Shown here: positions 50,325-59,392 of the stretch, piece by piece
Position numbering within the stretch: position 1 is the first letter of the stretch
Layout of the letters: every line of letters starts with the position of its first letter
NCBI RefSeq assembly: GCF_900446695.1
Contig: NZ_UAVP01000003.1
Coordinates: 124,001-188,000, forward strand
DNA from: Capnocytophaga sputigena
GTDB lineage: Bacteria; Bacteroidota; Bacteroidia; Flavobacteriales; Flavobacteriaceae
DNA length: 64,000 nt
Direction: 5' to 3'
The notes under the pieces: generated by a model
The model's input: the letters and a program-made list of their open reading frames with translations, nothing else
The model's database searches: none
What the model was told of the DNA's origin: nothing
Program-made: the position numbers and the translations under genes

Positions 50325-51401
50325 CTATAGATTTTTAGTGAGTAACTCTACAATCTTATTATTAGGAAAAAATTCTTTTAAAACTACTTTCAGTACGGTG
50401 TAGGCTGGGATAGCCACTACCATTCCTACCATACCGAAAAGTGTGCCACTGATAAGCGTGATGAGAAAAATCTCCAAGGCAGTAGATTTTACGGAGTTCG
50501 AAAATATAAGAGGTTGCGAGAAAACATTGTCTACTAACTGTCCTATTAAGAAACCTACCAATACATAAATAGTTGTAGGCAGACTAACACTCATAAAATC
50601 GTTTTGCAGATTACTGCTCATTGTGAGGAGAGCCATTAATACAAAGCCTATCATTGGTCCTACGTAAGGAATAAGGTTGAGCAATGCACAAAGTAGTGCG
50701 ATAATAAAAGCGTTCTCTACTCCAAAAATAAGCAATATAACAGTGTAGATCACAAAAAGTATGGTGATTTGAAGTATCAATCCTACAAAATAACGCGATA
50801 AGAGGTTGTTTATTTTAAAAATAGAGGTTTTGAGTTTTCGTTTTCTATGAGTAGAAAAGGTAGAAAGAAGGGCTATAAGAATTTTTTCACCATCTTTCAT
50901 AAAGAAAAAGCTAATAAAGAGTACTGAAAATGCCCCCACTCCAAAATCACTAATAAAAGAGATAAAAGAATTAAGAAAGTTAGGTATGTCAATGAAATTT
51001 AACATTTCTTGTACTCCAAAAGAATAATCTTCTTTTTGAAGACCTACCTTACTGAGGGTTTGTTGAATAAGATTGTCTATATTAGTTTTGAGTAAATCGA
51101 TATTAAGTCCTGATAGGTTCTTGCCTTGTGAAACAAGTAGTGGGATAAACAAGCTAAAAACACTTAAGGCTAACAAGATAAAAATTGTCATTGTAAGGAT
51201 AACACAGACGGTTTTACTCTTTATTTTTAGTCTTTTATAGAAGAACTGAATAAGAGGTTTCCCCATTAGTGTCAGTACCAATGATACTATGAGATAAATA
51301 ATAATAGATTGTAGCAAGTAGAGTGTATAGAGCCCTAATACTACCAAAACAATGATTCCTACGGCACGGAGTATGCCATTTGCTATTTCTTTTGAGTTCA
51401 T
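50325..51401 (-). CDS. AI-2E family transporter
   Basis: 358 residues from the ATG at 51401 (MNSKEIANGILRAVGIIVLVVLG), a start preferred over one 39 nt upstream because the longer form would overlap the end of the preceding gene and lack family similarity there. About eight membrane segments and the conserved segment LLCALLNLIPYVGPMIGF with a later PLIFSNSVKSTALEIFLITLISG are typical of PF01594. Members include the AI-2 exporter TqsA and Na+/H+ antiporters; the cargo here is not known. It lies between the small unknown genes and the DKNYY gene. Confidence 0.92.
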   Translation of the reverse strand: MNSKEIANGILRAVGIIVLVVLGLYTLYLLQSIIIYLIVSLVLTLMGKPLIQFFYKRLKIKSKTVCVILTMTIFILLALSVFSLFIPLLVSQGKNLSGLNIDLLKTNIDNLIQQTLSKVGLQKEDYSFGVQEMLNFIDIPNFLNSFISFISDFGVGAFSVLFISFFFMKDGEKILIALLSTFSTHRKRKLKTSIFKINNLLSRYFVGLILQITILFVIYTVILLIFGVENAFIIALLCALLNLIPYVGPMIGFVLMALLTMSSNLQNDFMSVSLPTTIYVLVGFLIGQLVDNVFSQPLIFSNSVKSTALEIFLITLISGTLFGMVGMVVAIPAYTVLKVVLKEFFPNNKIVELLTKNL

Positions 51402-51408
51402 AATTAAT

Positions 51409-51765
51409 TTATTGATAACCAAAATCCTCTCCGTCTTCATCTTGAAAAACGATAGGGGTTTGTTTTCTTATCCAATTTAAAAATTGTAAGAGAGTTTTTT
51501 CAATACTTGGAGGGTGTGCACTGATTTCTATAAAAATATAGTCCTCTTGATCTAAAAAGATACGTACACTATATGGCCAATCAGCTAGTGGAGGCTTACT
51601 CTCAATACCTTTTAGCCAATATTCGCCTCCTTTCATTAGATAGGAGCCTATTTGCATTGGATGATGTACATAAGTATCTAATGAAATAATCTGTTCTTTA
51701 ATTTCTTCTTTATGCTTTTGATACCAAGTAGCATCTTCAAATATTACATAACCTTCTGCTGCCAT
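51409..51765 (-). CDS. Unknown small protein, 118 residues
   Basis: From the ATG at 51765 the product is MAAEGYVIFEDATWYQKHKEEIKEQ..., soluble and acidic, with a segment WPYSVRIFLDQEDYIFIEISAHPP and a helical C-terminal part. I do not recognise the family; it has the look of small immunity-type proteins. The ATG at 51765 lies 2 nt after the upstream stop, while the ATG 27 nt upstream would overlap the preceding gene. It lies 7 nt before the AI-2E transporter gene, so all four genes are likely one operon. Confidence 0.68.
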   Translation of the reverse strand: MAAEGYVIFEDATWYQKHKEEIKEQIISLDTYVHHPMQIGSYLMKGGEYWLKGIESKPPLADWPYSVRIFLDQEDYIFIEISAHPPSIEKTLLQFLNWIRKQTPIVFQDEDGEDFGYQ

Positions 51766-51767
51766 AG

Positions 51768-52052
51768 TTAATGCGTGAAAAATGAAAAGCATACAATTTC
51801 TTTATTTGTCCAAGCTGATAGAATATCTATTTGACAAATAGTATTATTTTCTTCTTTCCAAAAAGAAGAATGTATCTCACTAATATCTTCATTGAGATAA
51901 TTCTCAAATGATAATGTAATGACATTCTCAAAAAGGTACTCATATATTATATTTTGATAGTCTTTTAACGCTAATAGTAAAGTTCCTTTCTGATAGGATA
52001 CATCTACTATCTGTGCATCACTCCAATTATTTTTGAGGATATCAAGCTCCAT
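51768..52052 (-). CDS. Unknown small protein, 94 residues
   Basis: From the ATG at 52052 (MELDILKNNWSDAQIVDVSYQKGTLLLALKDYQ...) the product is a soluble, beta-rich acidic protein without recognised domain. I reject the ATG 30 nt upstream because it lies within the -7 box. The segment VDVSYQKGTLLLALKDY...ENVITLSFENYL looks like a small immunity-type fold, with no firm evidence. It starts the four-gene operon. Confidence 0.66.
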   Translation of the reverse strand: MELDILKNNWSDAQIVDVSYQKGTLLLALKDYQNIIYEYLFENVITLSFENYLNEDISEIHSSFWKEENNTICQIDILSAWTNKEIVCFSFFTH

Positions 52053-52079
52053 AATTGCTAATAAAACTATAATATGTTG

Positions 52080-52087
52080 CAAATATA
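52080..52087 (-). promoter_or_regulatory. -7 box of the two-small-genes/AI-2E/DKNYY operon
   Basis: TATATTTG on the minus strand, 27 nt before the ATG at 52052. Confidence 0.5.
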
Positions 52088-52173
52088 CTTCTTTTAGATT
52101 TATAGTTCCAAATTTTTAGTTAGTTTTTTATCTTTTACCATCTTAGCTAACAAGCGAAGAATCAATGTTAAAT

Positions 52174-52204
52174 TTGCTAATTTGCTAATTATCTCTTACC
52201 TTTG
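52174..52204 (+). promoter_or_regulatory. Promoter of murB
   Basis: TTG at 52174-52176, 20 bp spacer, TACCTTTG at 52197-52204, 24 nt before the murB ATG. The -33 region is a tandem AATTTGCT (52171-52186). Confidence 0.78.
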
Positions 52205-52228
52205 CGCGGTGATTTTAGATAAGCCGTT

Positions 52229-53212
52229 ATGCAAATACCTAACACTTTCAATATCAATACCAAAGCAAACATTTACCTCCCTATACACAGCGAAGAGGCT
52301 TTAGTTGAGGCTTTGCAACAACACAAAAATCCTTTTGTTTTAGGTGGAGGGAGCAATATGTTACTCACCCAAGATATCACACAACCTGTATTACATATTC
52401 TCCTGAAAGGTATTAGCATTGTAAAAGAAAATAATGATAATGTATGGATTAAAGCACAAGCAGGTGAAAACTGGCATCAGTTTGTGCAATATACCCTAAC
52501 TCAAGGTTATGGTGGACTTGAAAACCTCTCACTCATCTATGGAAATGTAGGTACTACTCCTATACAAAACATTGGAGCTTATGGAGTTGAAATCAAAGAT
52601 ATAATGGAAAGTTGTGAAGCTATCAATGTTCACACTTTACAAAAACGCACTTTCACCAATGCTGAATGTAGTTTTGGCTATCGAGAATCTATCTTCAAAG
52701 GAAAAGAAAAAGGCAATTACATTATCTCAGCAGTTACTTTCAAACTCACCAAACGCAATCATCTTTTGCATACCGAATATGGGGCTATCCAACAGCTACT
52801 CACAGAAAGAGGGCTCTCCTCTCCTACTCCTAAACAACTCTCGGAAGTAATAATAAGCATACGCCAAAGCAAACTGCCTAATCCTGATACATTAGGGAAC
52901 TGTGGTAGTTTTTTCAAAAATCCTATCATTTCAAAAACTAATTACGAAGAATTAAAAATTCAATATCCAGATATTCCTTCTTACCCTATTGATGAAACAC
53001 AAGTGAAAGTGCCTGCAGGTTGGTTGATAGATCGCGCAGGGCTCAAAGGATATAGAAAGGGAGATGCAGGAGTACACAACTTACAAGCCTTAGTGCTTGT
53101 GAACTATGGAAAAGCTACAGGCAAAGAAATTTTAGCAGTAGCTCATTATGTACAAGCAACTGTACTCAAACAATTTGGCATTACCTTAGAATTTGAAGTA
53201 AATATTTTCTAA
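52229..53212 (+). CDS. murB: UDP-N-acetylenolpyruvoylglucosamine reductase
   Basis: FAD enzyme that reduces UDP-GlcNAc-enolpyruvate to UDP-MurNAc in peptidoglycan synthesis. 327 residues, with the type I (E. coli-like) layout. FAD-binding features PFVLGGGSNMLL and YGNVGTTPIQNIGAYGVE, and the catalytic region LGNCGSFFKNPII with the serine proton donor. The C-terminal AGWLIDRAGLKGYRKGDAGVH is also conserved. The TAA overlaps the glycosyltransferase start by one base, so the two are translationally coupled. Confidence 0.97.
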   Translation: MQIPNTFNINTKANIYLPIHSEEALVEALQQHKNPFVLGGGSNMLLTQDITQPVLHILLKGISIVKENNDNVWIKAQAGENWHQFVQYTLTQGYGGLENLSLIYGNVGTTPIQNIGAYGVEIKDIMESCEAINVHTLQKRTFTNAECSFGYRESIFKGKEKGNYIISAVTFKLTKRNHLLHTEYGAIQQLLTERGLSSPTPKQLSEVIISIRQSKLPNPDTLGNCGSFFKNPIISKTNYEELKIQYPDIPSYPIDETQVKVPAGWLIDRAGLKGYRKGDAGVHNLQALVLVNYGKATGKEILAVAHYVQATVLKQFGITLEFEVNIF

Positions 53213-54162
53213 TGAATATATCAATTGTCATACCACTACTCAATGAACAAGAATCGTTACCCGAACTTTATCAGTGGTTACATAAAGTACTTACTGAACA
53301 TAGTTATTCCTACGAAATTATTTTTGTAGATGACGGTAGTACTGATAATTCTTGGCAGGTGATTGAAGAATTATCGGCTAAAGATAGTAACATAAAGGGT
53401 ATTCGCTTTTTGCGCAACTACGGTAAATCACAAGCGCTTCACGCCGGCTTTAAACAAGCACAAGGAGATGTGGTGATCACTATGGATGCCGACCTGCAGG
53501 ACAGTCCTGATGAGATTCCTGCTCTTTACAATATGATTACCCAAGAAGGGTATGACCTCGTATCAGGCTGGAAGAAAAAACGTTACGACTCAGTTTTAGC
53601 AAAGAACTTACCTTCTAAACTTTTCAATTGGGCAGCACGTAAAACCTCAGGTCTCACACTTCACGACTTTAATTGTGGGCTTAAAGCCTACAAACAAGAG
53701 GTTGTAAAGAATGTTGAAGTATCAGGAGAGATGCATCGCTATATTCCCGTATTAGCAAAGAATGCGGGGTTCAATCGTATTACTGAGAAAGTAGTGCAAC
53801 ATCAAGCTCGCAAATATGGTGTTACCAAATTTGGTATGAGTAGGTTTATCAACGGATTTTTAGACCTTATCACTATTAGTTTCTTGTCGCATTTTGGCAA
53901 ACGACCAATGCATTTTTTTGGAGCATTGGGGGTACTGATGTTCTTTATAGGTTTCTTATTTTCAGCTTACCTTGGAATTGATAAATTATTTATCAACCCT
54001 AATGGTCGCCTTATTGCTGATAGACCTCAGTTTTATCTTGCACTTACTACTATGCTTATTGGTACACAGTTATTCATTGCTGGTTTTTTAGGAGAAATCA
54101 TCTTAAAGACTAAGAGTAATGAAGAGAGGTATAAAATTAGAGAAAAAACAAATAACAAGTGA
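53212..54162 (+). CDS. Membrane-anchored family 2 glycosyltransferase (polyprenyl-phosphate type)
   Basis: 316 residues: a GT2 catalytic domain (1-230) and two C-terminal membrane helices (about 237-262 and 272-296). Motifs are VIPLLNEQESLPEL, FVDDGSTDNSW, the metal-binding MDADLQDSPDEI and RKTSGLTLHDFNCGLKAY. This is the DPM1/GtrB/ArnC-like type that loads sugars on polyprenyl phosphate for export; the sugar is unknown. Its start overlaps the murB stop (TAATG). In flavobacteria this gene is common in a similar context. The C-terminus is lysine/asparagine-rich (KTKSNEERYKIREKTNNK). Confidence 0.9.
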   Translation: MNISIVIPLLNEQESLPELYQWLHKVLTEHSYSYEIIFVDDGSTDNSWQVIEELSAKDSNIKGIRFLRNYGKSQALHAGFKQAQGDVVITMDADLQDSPDEIPALYNMITQEGYDLVSGWKKKRYDSVLAKNLPSKLFNWAARKTSGLTLHDFNCGLKAYKQEVVKNVEVSGEMHRYIPVLAKNAGFNRITEKVVQHQARKYGVTKFGMSRFINGFLDLITISFLSHFGKRPMHFFGALGVLMFFIGFLFSAYLGIDKLFINPNGRLIADRPQFYLALTTMLIGTQLFIAGFLGEIILKTKSNEERYKIREKTNNK

Positions 54163-54225
54163 CAAATTACGAATTACGAGTTACAAAAAAAATAGTAAAT
54201 ATAAATAAACTTAAATAACATCAGA

Positions 54226-55698
54226 ATGAATCATCAATTAAAAATATTCAATTCTTTAACAGGAGAAAAAGAAGTTTTTGTACCCTTACACGAAAACAAT
54301 GTAGGAATGTATGTATGTGGTCCTACTGTGTACAGCAATGTGCATTTAGGTAATGTACGCACCTTTATGTCATTTGATTTTATATATCGCACACTCAAGT
54401 TTTTAGGCTATAAAGTACGTTATGTGCGTAATATCACTGATGCAGGACATCTTACCGATGATGGCGATGTGAATAACGACCGCTTTGTGAAACAATCTCG
54501 TCTTGAAAAACTTGAACCTATGGAGATTGTACAAAAGTACACTGTAGATTTTCATAAAGTTTTAGAGATATTCAACTTACTGCCTCCTACCATTGAACCT
54601 ACTGCTACAGGACATATACTAGAACAAATACAACTTACCGAAAAACTACTGAAAGATGGCTTTGCTTATGAAAGCAATGGTTCTGTATACTTTGATGTAC
54701 TTGAATACAATAAACGCGGGCTCAACTATGGAGAACTTTCTCGTCGTAACATAGAAGAACTCTTTGCTAATACTCGAGATTTAGATGGGCAAGGAGAAAA
54801 ACACAATCCTCAGGACTTTGCGCTTTGGAAAAAGGCTTCTCCAGCTCATATTATGCGCTGGGCGTCGCCTTGGGGTGATGGTTTTCCAGGTTGGCACTTA
54901 GAATGTACCGTGATGAGTACTAAATATCTTGGCAATCAGTTTGATATTCACGGAGGAGGTATGGATTTGAAATTCCCACACCACGAATGTGAAATTGCAC
55001 AAGGAAAAGCAGGACACGGAGAAAGTCCCGTTCGTTATTGGATGCACGCTAATATGCTCACTATGAATGGACAACGTATGAGTAAATCTACTGGTAATTA
55101 TATATTGCCAATGCAACTCATCAGTGGAGAGAATAGTTTCTTTGAAAAACCTTTTGCTCCTGCTGTGATACGCTTCTGCTTTATGCAAGCCCACTACCGC
55201 AGTGTGCTTGACATTTCTAATGAGGCAATGCTTGCTGCTGAAAAAGGCTTCTCAAGGCTTATGGAAGCTGTAAAAACATTGAATGAAATGTCTACCGATT
55301 TAGAACACCCAGGTCCCCTTTCGTATGAAATTGATCAATGGAAACAAAAATGCTATGATGCCCTTTTAGACGATTTCAATTCACCTATTCTCATAGCTCA
55401 TCTTTTTGAAATGGTAAAATGGATAAATAGTGATGAGAAGATTTCGGTAGATGAGCTCAACGAACTGAAAACTCTAATGAATGCTTTTGTTTTTGATGTT
55501 TTAGGTCTACAAAGTGAGCAACAAACTGTTAATAACAACGACAAACTCGATGGAGTGCTCCAATTGCTTATTAATATGCGAATGGAAGCTCGTGCTAATA
55601 AAGATTGGGCGCTTTCTGACAAGATTAGAGATGAACTCCTTGCAATGGGTATCCAACTCAAAGATGGTAAGGAAGGAACAAGTTACATTGTAAATTAA
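54226..55698 (+). CDS. cysS: Cysteinyl-tRNA synthetase
   Basis: Charges tRNA-Cys with cysteine. 490 residues, normal length. The class I signature is in [17 protein letters not shown] (HLGN corresponds to HIGH), zinc ligands include the Cys of MYVCGPT and later Cys/His in WHLECTVM and PHHECEIAQ, and the KMSKS-type loop is [11 protein letters not shown]. The C-terminal anticodon-binding region is present. It starts 63 nt after the glycosyltransferase gene across a tract of 7-bp degenerate repeats; pyrD follows by 23 nt. Confidence 0.97.
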   Translation: MNHQLKIFNSLTGEKEVFVPLHENNVGMYVCGPTVYSNVHLGNVRTFMSFDFIYRTLKFLGYKVRYVRNITDAGHLTDDGDVNNDRFVKQSRLEKLEPMEIVQKYTVDFHKVLEIFNLLPPTIEPTATGHILEQIQLTEKLLKDGFAYESNGSVYFDVLEYNKRGLNYGELSRRNIEELFANTRDLDGQGEKHNPQDFALWKKASPAHIMRWASPWGDGFPGWHLECTVMSTKYLGNQFDIHGGGMDLKFPHHECEIAQGKAGHGESPVRYWMHANMLTMNGQRMSKSTGNYILPMQLISGENSFFEKPFAPAVIRFCFMQAHYRSVLDISNEAMLAAEKGFSRLMEAVKTLNEMSTDLEHPGPLSYEIDQWKQKCYDALLDDFNSPILIAHLFEMVKWINSDEKISVDELNELKTLMNAFVFDVLGLQSEQQTVNNNDKLDGVLQLLINMRMEARANKDWALSDKIRDELLAMGIQLKDGKEGTSYIVN

Positions 55699-55721
55699 AA
55701 AGAATCTTTAAGCTAACTGCT

Positions 55722-56750
55722 ATGTACAAGTTATTCATACGTCCGTTACTTTTTAGTCTCGACCCCGAGAAGGCACATCACTTTACTTTCAAATATTTGA
55801 AGTTGATACACAAAATACCTTTTGTACCCTCTCTCATTCGGTTTATCTATCAAGTAGAACATCCTTCTTTGCACCGAGAAGTTTTTGGATTACACTTCAA
55901 AAACCCTGTGGGATTAGCAGCTGGGCTCGACAAGGACGCTACTTTATACCAAGAGTTATCCAACTTAGGCTTTGGTTTTATAGAAATAGGTACCATCACT
56001 CCTAAACCACAACCAGGAAACCCCCAAAAACGACTTTTTCGCCTTATAGACGATCAAGGAATTATCAATCGTATGGGGTTTAATAATGAAGGAGTAGTAG
56101 CGGCTGTAGAGAGACTCAAAAAAAACAAAGGTGTATTAATAGGAGGCAACATAGGGAAGAATAAAATTACTCCTAATGAGGAAGCTGTAAATGATTATCT
56201 CATTTGTTTTGAACAGCTTTTTGATTATGTGGATTATTTTGTAGTGAATGTGAGCTCTCCGAATACCCCTAACTTACGTTCATTACAAGAAAAAGAACCT
56301 CTTAAGCAGTTGTTAAACACCCTCCAAGATAAGAATTTAGCCAAAGAAAACTCCAAACCTATTCTCTTAAAAATTGCTCCAGATCTCACTGATGAACAAC
56401 TATTAGACATCATAGAAATTGTAAAAGAAACAAATATTGCTGGAGTAATTGCAACCAACACAACTATTAACAGAGATGGATTACTATCCAATAACAAGAA
56501 AGAAACTGGCGGACTTAGTGGGAAACCACTTAAAAATCGTGCTACGGAAGTAATTCGCTTTTTAAGTGAGAAAAGCGGAAAAGCCTTTCCAATCATAGGT
56601 GTAGGAGGTATTTTTAGTGAAGAGGATGCTATTGAAAAATTAGAAGCAGGAGCTTCATTAGTACAACTTTACACTGGATTTATCTACGAAGGAGCGGGAC
56701 TTATAAAGCGTATTAATAAAAAACTTATAAAAAAGAACCACGCCTTATAA
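55722..56750 (+). CDS. pyrD: Dihydroorotate dehydrogenase (quinone), class 2
   Basis: Membrane-associated FMN enzyme of pyrimidine synthesis that passes electrons to quinone. 342 residues; the N-terminal amphipathic helices typical of class 2 enzymes are present ([26 protein letters not shown]). FMN/catalytic motifs: [54 protein letters not shown] with the catalytic Ser, and [11 protein letters not shown]. It lies 23 nt after cysS. A hairpin terminator is formed with the last codons and stop, the stop being in the loop. Confidence 0.97.
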   Translation: MYKLFIRPLLFSLDPEKAHHFTFKYLKLIHKIPFVPSLIRFIYQVEHPSLHREVFGLHFKNPVGLAAGLDKDATLYQELSNLGFGFIEIGTITPKPQPGNPQKRLFRLIDDQGIINRMGFNNEGVVAAVERLKKNKGVLIGGNIGKNKITPNEEAVNDYLICFEQLFDYVDYFVVNVSSPNTPNLRSLQEKEPLKQLLNTLQDKNLAKENSKPILLKIAPDLTDEQLLDIIEIVKETNIAGVIATNTTINRDGLLSNNKKETGGLSGKPLKNRATEVIRFLSEKSGKAFPIIGVGGIFSEEDAIEKLEAGASLVQLYTGFIYEGAGLIKRINKKLIKKNHAL

Positions 56751-56767
56751 AATAGGGCGTGGTTTTA
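56736..56767 (+). terminator. Terminator overlapping the end of pyrD
   Basis: AACCACGCC (56736-56744) pairs with GGCGTGGTT (56756-56764), with a T run at 56763-56766. The pyrD TAA (56748-56750) lies in the loop. Confidence 0.8.
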
Positions 56768-56815
56768 ATTAAACAATTGTTGAAATGTGTAGTGTTGCGG
56801 TTACACGAAAATTTT

Positions 56816-57193
56816 TTATTTATTTTTCAATAAATCTCTAATTTCAGCCAATAGTTCTTCCTGAGTAGGACCAGCAGGAGCTGCTGGAGCTTCTTCTTCT
56901 TTTTTCTTCAATTTGTTAATACCTTTTACAAGCATAAATAATACAAAAGCAATACACAAGAAGTTGATTACAGCAGCTAAAAACTTACCATAAGCTACTC
57001 CATTCCATACCAAGCCTTCTAAATTTGCAGCACCTGTAGCTTTCAAAGCAGGTGTTAACAACAAAGGTGTAATAACATCAGTTACTAATGATGAGACAAT
57101 AGCACCAAAAGCACCCCCTATGATAACCCCAATGGCTAAATCTACTACGTTGCCTTTTACTGCAAACTCTTTAAATTCTTTTAAAAATCCCAT
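56816..57193 (-). CDS. mscL: Large-conductance mechanosensitive channel
   Basis: Homopentameric inner-membrane emergency valve that opens on hypo-osmotic shock. 125 residues. N-terminal [35 protein letters not shown] is the TM1 pore helix signature (in parts: [23 protein letters not shown]), followed by a periplasmic loop and TM2 ([22 protein letters not shown]), with a charged C-terminal helix. It is a single minus-strand gene; a TATTTTTG box (57251-57244) is 51 nt upstream. Confidence 0.96.
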   Translation of the reverse strand: MGFLKEFKEFAVKGNVVDLAIGVIIGGAFGAIVSSLVTDVITPLLLTPALKATGAANLEGLVWNGVAYGKFLAAVINFLCIAFVLFMLVKGINKLKKKEEEAPAAPAGPTQEELLAEIRDLLKNK

Positions 57194-57243
57194 AATAATT
57201 CAATTTTTAAGTTAAAAAAAATGATTTGTTTTTATTCTGGGGG

Positions 57244-57251
57244 CAAAAATA
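57244..57251 (-). promoter_or_regulatory. Putative -7 box of mscL
   Basis: TATTTTTG on the minus strand, 50 nt before the ATG; no TTG partner is visible. Confidence 0.4.
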
Positions 57252-57276
57252 ATACTTTTTTCTGAAATAAAAAAAG

Positions 57277-57307
57277 AAAAGGGACGAATTTCACAACTGT
57301 CCCTTTT
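57277..57307 (-). terminator. Terminator of hemN
   Basis: AAAAGGGAC (57277-57285) pairs with GTCCCTTTT (57299-57307), followed on the minus strand by a T run, 49 nt after the hemN stop. Confidence 0.8.
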
Positions 57308-57355
57308 CATCACTAACTAAAAAACTCAATCACTATGACGGTTAAGTATAACTTT

Positions 57356-58720
57356 TTAAACTGTCATACTAAATATTTTGGTGTTAGGCATTTTGCGTTG
57401 TAAATGTAAATCAAAAGCCATACATATATTTCTAATAAAAGGTTTACCTGCATCAGGAACTTCTATATGATTATTTGCTATATGCAACAATCCATCATTT
57501 TGCATTTCCTGCAAGTGCATTATTACTTCATTTATTTCAGGAAATTGAAGTGCCTCATCACTCCAAGAGGTCTCAAACTGACACATTAGATTAAGAATAT
57601 GACGCCTTATAATCAAATCTTCTTTATTAAGGATATGTCCTTTACAAACAGGGATTTCATTCTTTTCAAGACGTGCATAATAGTCGTCTAAATCTTTTTC
57701 ATTCTGTGCAAAACCATACCAACTATCACTGATAGACGACATTCCTAAACCTATCATCACTTGGGTTTTAGAGGCTGTATACCCCATAAAGTTACGATGC
57801 AACTGTTTATTTTTAAATGCGTAGTACATACTATCAGCAGGTAAAGCAAAGTGATCCATCCCTATTTCTATATAGCCTGCCTCAAGTAGATGTTGTTTAC
57901 CTACTTCATACAATTGACGCTTCACTTCTCCTGTAGGTAGATCTTCATCTTTAAAACCGCGTTGTCCACTACCTTTTATCCAAGGCACATGTGCATAACT
58001 ATAGAAAGCTATACGATCTGGACGAAGGGTATTACTTTTATCAATAGTAAAGAGTACATCATCTAAGGTTTGAAATGGCAATCCAAAGACCAAATCATGG
58101 CTCACTGAGGTATAGCCGATAGTTCTGGCTTGTTCGGTAACACGCTGTACATTCTCAAAAGGTTGCAAACGATGAATGGCTTTTTGCACTTTAGGTGAAT
58201 AATCTTGCACACCATAACTCACACGTTTGAAACCTAAATTGTAAAGTGTTTGTAAATGAGCTTCAGTGGTGTTATTAGGATGCCCTTCAAAGCTAAACTC
58301 ATAGTTTTCTACTCTATCAGCTCGCTCAAAAATGCCTTCTATCAATCGGCGTAATTGAGAAGGTTGAAAAAAGGTAGGAGTACCACCTCCTAAATGTATT
58401 TCTTTAATACGAGGGCGTTCTTTCAAAAAATCAGTATACAATTGCCACTCTTTGAGTACTGCTTCTATATAAGGTATTTCCATTTCGTGACGTTTGGTAA
58501 TACGCTTATGACAACCACAAAAAGTACAAAGGCTCTCACAAAAAGGTAAATGAATGTAAAGACTAATACCTTCAGTACTATTACTCTCAGAATATGATTT
58601 GGATAAACTCTCTAACCATTTTTCAGTGGAAAAAGTACTACTATCCCAATAAGGAACAGTAGGGTAGCTAGTATAGCGAGGACCTGCTACATTGTATTTT
58701 TGAATGAGAGATATTGGCAT
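57356..58720 (-). CDS. hemN: Oxygen-independent coproporphyrinogen III oxidase
   Basis: Radical-SAM enzyme that converts coproporphyrinogen III to protoporphyrinogen IX without oxygen. 454 residues, close to E. coli HemN (457). The cluster-binding motif HLPFCESLCTFCGCHK has C61, C65 and C68 for the 4Fe-4S cluster and C70 next to it, as in true HemN. The start at 58720 (MPISLIQKYNVAGPRYTSYP) fits the family; an upstream ATG lies beyond the promoter. A promoter box (TATCTTTG, 58747-58740) is 20 nt upstream. Confidence 0.96.
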   Translation of the reverse strand: MPISLIQKYNVAGPRYTSYPTVPYWDSSTFSTEKWLESLSKSYSESNSTEGISLYIHLPFCESLCTFCGCHKRITKRHEMEIPYIEAVLKEWQLYTDFLKERPRIKEIHLGGGTPTFFQPSQLRRLIEGIFERADRVENYEFSFEGHPNNTTEAHLQTLYNLGFKRVSYGVQDYSPKVQKAIHRLQPFENVQRVTEQARTIGYTSVSHDLVFGLPFQTLDDVLFTIDKSNTLRPDRIAFYSYAHVPWIKGSGQRGFKDEDLPTGEVKRQLYEVGKQHLLEAGYIEIGMDHFALPADSMYYAFKNKQLHRNFMGYTASKTQVMIGLGMSSISDSWYGFAQNEKDLDDYYARLEKNEIPVCKGHILNKEDLIIRRHILNLMCQFETSWSDEALQFPEINEVIMHLQEMQNDGLLHIANNHIEVPDAGKPFIRNICMAFDLHLQRKMPNTKIFSMTV

Positions 58721-58739
58721 TTTTGTTAAAAAAACGAGG

Positions 58740-58747
58740 CAAAGATA
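58740..58747 (-). promoter_or_regulatory. -7 box of hemN
   Basis: TATCTTTG on the minus strand, 19 nt before the chosen start; it rules out the upstream in-frame ATG. Confidence 0.6.
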
Positions 58748-58763
58748 TAAAAAAAAGTGAACA

Positions 58764-58784
58764 ATGAAAAATGAAAAATGAAAA
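58764..58784. repeat. Three tandem 7-bp repeats (ATGAAAA)
   Basis: Three exact direct copies between the hemN promoter and the end of the ACP phosphodiesterase-like gene, in a gene-free gap of about 105 nt. Confidence 0.8.
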
Positions 58785-58825
58785 ATAAATAGAATCAAAA
58801 ATATAATCTTCTGAAAACCAACACT

Positions 58826-59392
58826 TCATATAGATTTTTGTATTTCTCCAAAGAAGTTTTCAAACTCTTTTTCATATAAACTTTCATCTTTGCACAAATC
58901 ATTGGCAGCATATTGCATTTTGGAAATAAATCCCGTACGCCTATCCATTTGGTAGAGTATTGATGCTATTCCTTCAATAGTCTGATATTTTTCTAACCAA
59001 TGTTCTGCTATGATATATTTGCTCAAATTCTGTGCTTTTTCACTTAACAAGAGTTGATGTTTTTGTAAAGAGTTGTAAAAACGTTGGGCATATTGTTCTA
59101 AAGATATAGTAGAATATTCTTTCCAATGTTTAGCAAGAAAGTAATCGTAGTAAATATCTACTAAAACTCCTGCATAATGATTATATGTAGGCACTAGGCG
59201 ATGTTTACTTTGTCGGAAAATAGGATGCGCATCAGTGAATGTATCAATTTTGCGATGTAATAAAATACCCCGTTGCATTGCTTCGGGGTATTGTAAGTAT
59301 TCTTTACCTCGTACGGTATCGGCAATAAAGTTACCAATGGTAAGTAATTCATCACCTTCTCCTGAGAGATAAATATGGGCTAAAAAATTCAT
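58826..59392 (-). CDS. ACP phosphodiesterase (AcpH)-like protein
   Basis: 188 residues of the DUF479/AcpH family, an HD-like phosphodiesterase fold. E. coli AcpH removes phosphopantetheine from acyl carrier protein. Motifs: [27 protein letters not shown] (read as FLAHIYLS and GNFIADTV), GILLHRKIDTFTDAHP and NHYAGVLVDIYYDYFLAKHW with the conserved metal-type Asp and His residues. Its ATG overlaps the alaS stop by one base, so it is translationally coupled to alaS. Confidence 0.85.
   Translation of the reverse strand: MNFLAHIYLSGEGDELLTIGNFIADTVRGKEYLQYPEAMQRGILLHRKIDTFTDAHPIFRQSKHRLVPTYNHYAGVLVDIYYDYFLAKHWKEYSTISLEQYAQRFYNSLQKHQLLLSEKAQNLSKYIIAEHWLEKYQTIEGIASILYQMDRRTGFISKMQYAANDLCKDESLYEKEFENFFGEIQKSI

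Noticed and set aside
54163-54225. A T-box or other tRNA-sensing leader before cysS.
   Set aside because: The gap is only 63 nt with 7-bp repeats and no T-box sequence; the gene is probably transcribed with the upstream genes.
57336-57366. A hairpin at the hemN stop as a second terminator.
   Set aside because: The 10-bp stem has a wobble pair and no T run; the real terminator is at 57277-57307.
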